The translations under genes were made by a program, and so were the position numbers. The notes under the pieces were generated by a model. The model was given only the letters and a program-made list of their open reading frames with translations, was not told where the DNA came from and made no database searches. This document shows, piece by piece, positions 6,375 to 10,459 of a stretch of DNA of 10,459 bases; positions within the stretch are counted from its first letter, which is position 1, and the number at the start of each line of letters is the position of its first letter. The stretch is from the NCBI GenBank assembly GCA_018713805.1, contig DVOF01000124.1:1-10459 (forward strand). The letters are read 5' to 3'. The DNA is from Candidatus Aphodoplasma excrementigallinarum (lineage in GTDB: Bacteria; Bacillota; Clostridia; UBA1381; UMGS1253).

Positions 6375-7185
6375 CGAGCTTCGCCCTTTCGCCTATTGTT
6401 TTTGCGTCCAAGTTCGACAGCGCGTCGATGATGGCAATGTGGAAGCTGCCGGTGCCGATGCTGCCCGCCTTTTCATAGGCGATTTCGCCCGCAAGCCCCA
6501 TCGACAGCACACCGCCCGCCGCTGCGGTGAAGAAGTCGCCGTTTGCCGCACCGGCAAACGACCCGACGAGCGCGCTCGTCATACAGCCAGTCCCGGTCAC
6601 CTTCGAAAGCTGCGGGTGCCCGTTGCGGAGCTGCACCGTCTGCTTCCCGTCGCTGATGGTGTCAATTGCGCCTGTGATGGCAACTGTGCAGCCGAGACTG
6701 TCCGCAACCGACTTTGCAACGGCGACCGCGTCGTTTTTTTCGTCCGCCGCCGCAGAGTCCACGCCCTTTGTCGCCACGTCCAGACCGGCGATAAACGATA
6801 TCTCGGACAAATTCCCGCGCAGAACGGCGAGCTTTACCTCGCTGACAATTTTCAGCGCCGTGTCGTTGCGTAGCGCGCTCGCGCCCGCGCCCACCGGGTC
6901 GAATACGACCGGCACGCCGCATTCGTTTGCGCGTTTGCCCGCCGCAATCATCGACGCAATCGTGCGCTCGTTGAGCGTACCCATGTTGATGACAAGCGCG
7001 GAGGAAATCGCACTGATGTCGCCTGCCTCACCGATGTCGTCCGCCATAATGGGGGATGCGCCGATGGCGAGCACAGCGTTTGCCACGTCATTGACCGTTA
7101 CATAGTTTGTAATGTTGTGAATGAGCGGTACGTTTGCGCGCACCTGCTCCAGCATAGCTCCGATATTTTTTGCCGTTTGATTCAT
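6364..7185 (-). CDS. thiM: Hydroxyethylthiazole kinase (ThiM)
   Basis: ThiM phosphorylates 4-methyl-5-(2-hydroxyethyl)thiazole with ATP, a salvage reaction feeding ThiE. The 273-aa ribokinase-fold protein carries HNITNYV (23-29) followed by the substrate-pocket segment ending at Met48, DPVGAG (96-101), RGNLSEI (123-129), and the anion-hole motif VTGTGCM (196-202) with Cys201 at the usual active-site position. The length is typical. The ATG at 7185 has AAGGAC 9 nt upstream. It is separated from thiC by 72 nt, the only real gap within the operon, in which I see no convincing terminator or promoter. With no thiazole-synthesis genes in the window, ThiM would be the local source of the thiazole half of thiamine. 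Confidence 0.97.
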   Translation of the reverse strand: MNQTAKNIGAMLEQVRANVPLIHNITNYVTVNDVANAVLAIGASPIMADDIGEAGDISAISSALVINMGTLNERTIASMIAAGKRANECGVPVVFDPVGAGASALRNDTALKIVSEVKLAVLRGNLSEISFIAGLDVATKGVDSAAADEKNDAVAVAKSVADSLGCTVAITGAIDTISDGKQTVQLRNGHPQLSKVTGTGCMTSALVGSFAGAANGDFFTAAAGGVLSMGLAGEIAYEKAGSIGTGSFHIAIIDALSNLDAKTIGERAKLDEK

Positions 7186-7257
7186 GATACCACAGTCCTT
7201 TCGTTTTGTAAATCGTATTGGGAGTAAATTTTATGTAAAACGGTTTTTTGCCGCCGC

Positions 7258-8568
7258 TTATTTTTCCGAGCAGAACTCGACTTTCTTTCCTTCCAAAATC
7301 AGGTTCGTCGTCCGCACGGCGCACATCTTTCCGCACATGGAGCAGGTGTGCCGCTCGGACGGCGGCGTGCTCTCATAGTAGGCGCGCGCCTTGTCGGGGT
7401 CGATGGCATAGCGGAACATTTCGTCCCAGTCGACCTTGTGGCGCGCCTGCGACATTTTGTCGTCGATGTCGCGCGCACCGGGAATCCCCTTTGCGATGTC
7501 GGCCGCGTGGGCGGCAATTTTGCTGGCGATAATGCCTTCCTTTACGTCATTAACATCCGGCAGGCGCAGGTGCTCTGCCGGCGTTACATAGCAGAGGAAG
7601 TCCGCGCCGCTCGCCGCCGCAATTGCGCCGCCGATTGCGGACGTAATGTGGTCGTAGCCCGGCGCGATGTCGGTCACGAGCGGGCCGAGCACGTAAAACG
7701 GCGCGCCGTGGCAGAGCCGCTTTTGCAGCGTCATGTTGGCCGCAATTTCGTTCATCGCCATGTGGCCCGGCCCTTCGACCATGACTTGCACATCCTTTTC
7801 CCATGCGCGCTTTGTTAGGTTGCCCAGCTCAATCAGCTCGGCAATCTGTCCCGCGTCGGTGCTGTCGGCAATGCAGCCGGGGCGCAGCGCGTCGCCGAGG
7901 CTGATGGTTACGTCAAACTCGCGCAGAATGTCCAGTACGTCGTCGTAGTATTCGAAAAACGGGTTTTCGTTGCCCGTCATCTCCATCCATGCAAACAGGA
8001 GCGAGCCGCCGCGCGACACGATGTTCATCTTGCGCCCCTCACGCCGGAACGCCTCCACCGCGCGGCGGTTGATTCCCGCGTGGATGGTCATGAAGTCGAC
8101 GCCCTCTTCCGCGTGCGCCCGCACGACGCGCAGAAAGTCCTGCGCCGTGATTTCAAGCAAGTCCTTTTCCAGATACCCAATCGCGTCGTACATTGGCACC
8201 GTACCAATCATGGCGGGCGACTTTGCGATGAGCTGACGGCGGAAGGTGTTCGTTTTGCCGTAGTTGCTCAAGTCCATGATTGCCTCTGCGCCGAAGCGGA
8301 GCGCAAGGTCGACCTTCTCCATCTCGACGTCGTAGTTTTTGCAGTCGCCCGAGATGCCGAGGTTGACATTGATCTTCGTTTTCAGTCCTGTGCCGATACC
8401 CTCCGCCGACAGGGAGGTATGGTTCTTGTTTGCCGGGATGGCCACCTGTCCCTTTGCGACGAACGGCAGGAGTTTCTGCACGTCCATTCCTTCTTTTTTC
8501 GCCACGGTTTCCATTTGCGGCGTGACGATCCCTTGTTTTGCTGCGTCCATTTGTGTTTGATAGCTCAT
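7258..8568 (-). CDS. thiC: Phosphomethylpyrimidine synthase (ThiC), short form
   Basis: ThiC is a radical-SAM enzyme that rearranges aminoimidazole ribotide (from purine synthesis) into HMP phosphate. I choose the ATG at 8568 (436 aa): AAAGGA lies 8 nt upstream, and the ATG overlaps the thiD stop as ATGA. An ATG three codons earlier would have no spacing from that site. Seen (numbering from 8568): MDLSNYGK (98-105), MTIHAGI (160-166), [10 protein letters not shown] (185-194), SLGDALRPG (223-231), VEGPGH (264-269) and YDHITSAIG (305-313), with His269 and His307 as probable metal ligands. The iron-sulfur cysteines are Cys409, Cys412 and Cys416 near the C terminus. The protein lacks the N-terminal extension of E. 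coli-type ThiC. The cysteine spacing is CX2CX3C rather than the CX2CX4C of E. coli and B. subtilis ThiC. Identity is certain. Confidence 0.97.
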   Translation of the reverse strand: MSYQTQMDAAKQGIVTPQMETVAKKEGMDVQKLLPFVAKGQVAIPANKNHTSLSAEGIGTGLKTKINVNLGISGDCKNYDVEMEKVDLALRFGAEAIMDLSNYGKTNTFRRQLIAKSPAMIGTVPMYDAIGYLEKDLLEITAQDFLRVVRAHAEEGVDFMTIHAGINRRAVEAFRREGRKMNIVSRGGSLLFAWMEMTGNENPFFEYYDDVLDILREFDVTISLGDALRPGCIADSTDAGQIAELIELGNLTKRAWEKDVQVMVEGPGHMAMNEIAANMTLQKRLCHGAPFYVLGPLVTDIAPGYDHITSAIGGAIAAASGADFLCYVTPAEHLRLPDVNDVKEGIIASKIAAHAADIAKGIPGARDIDDKMSQARHKVDWDEMFRYAIDPDKARAYYESTPPSERHTCSMCGKMCAVRTTNLILEGKKVEFCSEK

Positions 8569-9371
8569 TTGTCCCATCCTTTCAGAGAATAATAGTCGTA
8601 AAAATGGTTGGTCGGGCCGTTGCCGCGCCCGATATCTGCTTCTGCGTGGCGGATTGCCTCGGTCACATAGCTTTTTGCATTTGCAACTGCATCTTTCAGC
8701 AAACAGCCGCGCGCAAGATACGCGGCGATTGCCGACGAAAGGGTACAGCCCGTGCCGTGCGTGCTTGTCGACGCGATACGCGCGTGCGTAAAGGTGTGGA
8801 ATGCCGCGCCGTCATACAGGATATCGAGCGCCTCGCCGGTCAGGTGTCCGCCCTTGACCAGTACAGCTTTTGCGCCTGTGGCGCAAATCTGCTCCGCCGC
8901 CGCTTCCATGTCCGCTTTTGTTTCAATCTTTTTGCCGCAGATCGCCTCCGCCTCCGGTATGTTCGGCGTAAGTAAATCCGCGAGGGGGAACAGCTCTGTC
9001 ATAAGCGTCTCCACCGCCTCATTTTGCATGAGCGTCCCGCCGCTCGTTGCGACCATAACCGGGTCAAGCACGACAAACGGCGGCGCATACCGGCGGAGCT
9101 GCCCGGCGACTGTCTTTATGATTGCCGCGTTTGGCAGCATCCCGATTTTGACAGCGTCGACGCGGATATCCTCGAACACTGCGTCAATCTGTTCCGCGAC
9201 ACTCTCCGTCGAAACGTCATAAATCGACAATACACGGCTCGTATTTTCGGCTACGACGGACGTGATGACGCTCATGCCGAACGTACCAAGCGCGCTGAAC
9301 GTCTTCAGGTCGGCCTGCACACCTGCGCCGCCGCTGCAGTCAGAGCCTGCGATGGTCAGACAATGTTTCAT
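8565..9371 (-). CDS. thiD: Hydroxymethylpyrimidine/phosphomethylpyrimidine kinase (ThiD)
   Basis: ThiD phosphorylates HMP and then HMP-P to HMP pyrophosphate, the pyrimidine substrate of ThiE. From ATG 9371 (268 aa) it shows [12 protein letters not shown] (6-17), [10 protein letters not shown] (103-112), TPNIPEAE (135-142), LVKGGH (171-176) and the anion-hole segment [12 protein letters not shown] (203-214), plus the usual GNGPTNHF near the C terminus. ATG 9371 is preferred over an in-frame GTG at 9380, because AAGGAAGTG ends 6 nt before the ATG but directly abuts the GTG. It is the first gene of the operon, downstream of the TPP riboswitch and its terminator, and its TGA overlaps the thiC ATG. 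It is a standalone ThiD, not fused to ThiE. Confidence 0.97.
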   Translation of the reverse strand: MKHCLTIAGSDCSGGAGVQADLKTFSALGTFGMSVITSVVAENTSRVLSIYDVSTESVAEQIDAVFEDIRVDAVKIGMLPNAAIIKTVAGQLRRYAPPFVVLDPVMVATSGGTLMQNEAVETLMTELFPLADLLTPNIPEAEAICGKKIETKADMEAAAEQICATGAKAVLVKGGHLTGEALDILYDGAAFHTFTHARIASTSTHGTGCTLSSAIAAYLARGCLLKDAVANAKSYVTEAIRHAEADIGRGNGPTNHFYDYYSLKGWDK

Positions 9372-9397
9372 ATGATTCACTTCCTTTTTATTACAAT

Positions 9398-9429
9398 AAA
9401 AAACGACGCCCTGTTATAACAAGGCATCG
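9398..9429 (-). terminator. Riboswitch-controlled intrinsic terminator (attenuator)
   Basis: On the minus strand, 9429-9418 and 9415-9404 form a stem of about 11-12 bp with two G-U pairs and a small TATA-type loop, followed at once by six U (9403-9398). It lies between the TPP aptamer and thiD, so ligand-bound RNA can stop transcription here. Its 3' arm contains TAACAGG (9416-9410), which is complementary to CCTGTTA in the aptamer (9471-9465). This gives a possible antiterminator pairing that excludes both the folded aptamer and the terminator. Confidence 0.88.
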
Positions 9430-9441
9430 CGATACACAAAG

Positions 9442-9535
9442 TTGCTCCCTACGACAGTGTTAACTAACAGGTTCAAAGGGTCAGGTTTTAACCTTCTCAA
9501 CTCTTCGGCCTATCGCCGTTTGAGTCCCCCCGCAA
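9442..9535 (-). promoter_or_regulatory. TPP riboswitch aptamer (THI element)
   Basis: The minus strand carries the hallmark THI-box core: GGGG followed by a P3 arm, TGAGA, then ACCCTTTGAACCTG and CGTAGGGA. Visible helices are P1 (TTGC 9535-9532 with GCAA 9445-9442) and P3 (ACTC with GAGT, capped by CGGC/GCCG). Between TGAGA and ACCC is an extra small AGGTT/AACCT hairpin. UUGAGA replaces the usual CUGAGA. Bound thiamine pyrophosphate should favour the downstream terminator and switch off thiD-thiC-thiM-thiE-HAD. Confidence 0.97.
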
Positions 9536-9560
9536 ATCATGGATTCAATTTTATGTAACC

Positions 9561-9589
9561 AGTATACCGTATTTATGCGGATTTGTCAA
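9561..9589 (-). promoter_or_regulatory. Sigma-A type promoter of the thiamine operon
   Basis: On the minus strand there is TTGACA (9589-9584), a 17-nt spacer and TATACT (9566-9561): a perfect -35 and a one-mismatch -10. The predicted start near 9554 lies about 20 nt before the TPP aptamer, which fits a riboswitch leader. Confidence 0.93.
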
Positions 9590-9652
9590 GAATTTGTCGA
9601 AAACAGGCCGCAGTGTATGCGTGGGTTATTTTGCGCTTTATGATAGGGAAGC

Positions 9653-9681
9653 TTGAAAGGCTTAAATGCGTGTGATAGAAT
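9653..9681 (+). promoter_or_regulatory. Sigma-A type promoter of the stalk-domain gene
   Basis: On the plus strand, TTGAAA (9653-9658), a 17-nt spacer and TAGAAT (9676-9681) form a near-consensus promoter. It ends 30 nt before the TTG start at 9712 and diverges from the thiamine operon promoter about 65 bp away. Two AACGAT repeats (9682-9693) sit at the likely transcription start; I assign them no role. Confidence 0.82.
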
Positions 9682-9711
9682 AACGATAACGATGTTAAAG
9701 GGGGGATTAAA

Positions 9712-10459
9712 TTGAAAAAAGGGCTTATCATGATATTGATTAGCTGTATCTGTTTTTGCAGTCAGACTGTAACAGGAAGTTCCCAGGATATTTATATTCC
9801 GGACAGTTCCATACGAATTATTATGGTAACACAGGGGCAGTCTTTAGAAACTGAATACCTGCATTGCGGGATTGACCCAATTTGCCGGGAAGAGCGTATT
9901 TTTATCCCGATTCGCCCGTTTGCAGAATATTTTGGATACCAGGTAAGCTGGGATGATACAACACAAGCCGTTACGGTCGAGGGGGATAATAAGGTTTTAT
10001 CATTTAAAATAAATGACGCTGAAATCGTTATAAATGGTGAAGAGGCGGAGCTTCTCTCGCCTGCATTTATCGAACATGGCAGGACCATGGTGCCGGTCCG
10101 CTCTGTGGCGGAGATTTATGGGCTGGATATAAGGTGGATGGAAGGGCTGGATCAAGTGCAGTATGTCTGGCTCTCTGCTGTTTCTCTGTTGGACGAAGCC
10201 GATTTGGAAACAACGGCACAGGACTTTTCCTTGGTGCAGGAAGCGGATTTATTTTCATGTTATACATTGACGCCGGAAGGCGCGACAAAACGCGGCATAC
10301 AGCTCGGAGATTCCAGCGACAAGGTATTTCGCCTGTACGGGAAACCTGCAATAACAAAAACTGAAAATACGGCGTATATTTTAGAATATACGGTTCCTGT
10401 TTTGCCGTATATGGACGAGGTTGGTACGCTTACCTTTTTCATCCGGGATGGGTTGGTAG
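9712..10459 (+). CDS. Secreted protein with copper-amine-oxidase-N-like stalk domain (3' end outside window)
   Basis: An open frame of 249 codons begins at TTG 9712 and runs off the right edge without a stop. AAAGGGGGG at 9697-9705 lies 6 nt upstream, and a sigma-A type promoter precedes it. Residues 1-22 look like a signal peptide: KK, then a short hydrophobic run. LISC at 9-12 fits a lipobox, though the hydrophobic run is short for a lipoprotein. Residues about 55-150 match the copper-amine-oxidase N-terminal (stalk) domain by its two repeated signatures: RIFIPIRPFAEYFGYQVSWD (62-81) and TMVPVRSVAEIYGLDIRW (125-142), joined by INDAEIVINGEE. Despite the name, such proteins in Clostridia and Paenibacillus are mostly cell-envelope proteins, not oxidases. 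Residues 195-249 (GIQLGDSSDKVFRLYGKP onward) resemble a small 'lGdS..V...GkP' module seen in CAP-associated and related extracellular domains; this is tentative. Base composition is clearly more AT-rich than the thiamine and murD regions. Confidence 0.87.
   Translation, partial: MKKGLIMILISCICFCSQTVTGSSQDIYIPDSSIRIIMVTQGQSLETEYLHCGIDPICREERIFIPIRPFAEYFGYQVSWDDTTQAVTVEGDNKVLSFKINDAEIVINGEEAELLSPAFIEHGRTMVPVRSVAEIYGLDIRWMEGLDQVQYVWLSAVSLLDEADLETTAQDFSLVQEADLFSCYTLTPEGATKRGIQLGDSSDKVFRLYGKPAITKTENTAYILEYTVPVLPYMDEVGTLTFFIRDGLV

Noticed and set aside
5757..6431. 224-codon plus-strand frame across thiE and the thiM end
   Set aside because: It is antisense to thiE, whose motifs are unmistakable, and its product is rich in Arg, Cys and His like other shadows.
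7186..7257. Possible hairpin (AAAAC/GTTTT-like) in the thiC-thiM gap as an internal terminator
   Set aside because: The stem is short, AT-only, has almost no loop and lacks a following U-tract. I see no function in this gap beyond the thiM ribosome binding site.
7088..7336. Small minus-strand frame across the thiC-thiM gap
   Set aside because: It overlaps the ends of thiC and thiM in another frame, and its product has no recognisable pattern.
9792..10442. Antisense frames in the right-hand region
   Set aside because: The plus-strand frame from 9712 has promoter, ribosome binding site, signal peptide and domain support, so the antisense frames are shadows.
1..10459. CRISPR arrays, insertion sequences, tRNA or rRNA genes, phage genes, a novel defence system
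   Set aside because: I found no regularly spaced repeats, terminal inverted repeats, transposase or integrase motifs, tRNA-like cloverleaf or defence-type domains on either strand. Nearly all the DNA is accounted for by recognisable housekeeping genes and leaders.

Overview
The window looks like chromosomal DNA from an anaerobic, GC-rich member of the Firmicutes (class Clostridia). The signs are near-consensus sigma-A type promoters, strong AGGAGG-like ribosome binding sites, TTG/GTG starts, a yjdF-type leader RNA, a short clostridial-type ThiC, tandem M42 peptidases and a copper-amine-oxidase-N stalk-domain secreted protein. No mobile element, CRISPR array, tRNA or rRNA is visible.

Region 1 (1-4478, + strand) is a tight gene string: murD (peptidoglycan precursor ligase, with a TTG start at the left edge), then three consecutive, mutually diverged M42 metallo-aminopeptidases separated by 24, 4 and 0 nt. 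All three keep the metal and catalytic residues, although the middle one has Glu where its siblings have a metal-binding Asp.

Region 2 (about 4495-5036, + strand) is a structured leader, best read as a yjdF-motif (azaaromatic-sensing) riboswitch, followed by yjdF. In the leader a 9-nt segment is perfectly complementary to the yjdF ribosome binding site. A 14-bp terminator hairpin at 5044-5076 lies between yjdF and the convergent thiamine operon and can serve both strands.

Region 3 (9589 down to 5078, - strand) is a complete thiamine operon. It has a promoter with 17-bp spacing, a TPP riboswitch and an intrinsic terminator, then thiD, thiC, thiM, thiE and a HAD phosphatase, with overlaps or short gaps except for 72 nt between thiC and thiM. 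ThiC makes the pyrimidine HMP-P from AIR, ThiD phosphorylates it to HMP-PP, ThiM salvages thiazole alcohol, and ThiE joins the halves to thiamine monophosphate. No thiazole-synthesis genes (thiG/H/S/F), thiL or pyrophosphokinase are in the window, so the locus suggests de novo pyrimidine plus salvaged thiazole. The HAD protein is a candidate thiamine monophosphate phosphatase.

Region 4 (9653-10459, + strand) is a divergent promoter and a more AT-rich gene that starts with TTG and runs off the right edge. It encodes an exported protein with a copper-amine-oxidase-N-like stalk domain. Most of the biology here is recognisable. The points most worth checking are the yjdF leader switch, the ThiC CX2CX3C cluster motif, the HAD phosphatase, the M42 triplet and the open-ended secreted protein.
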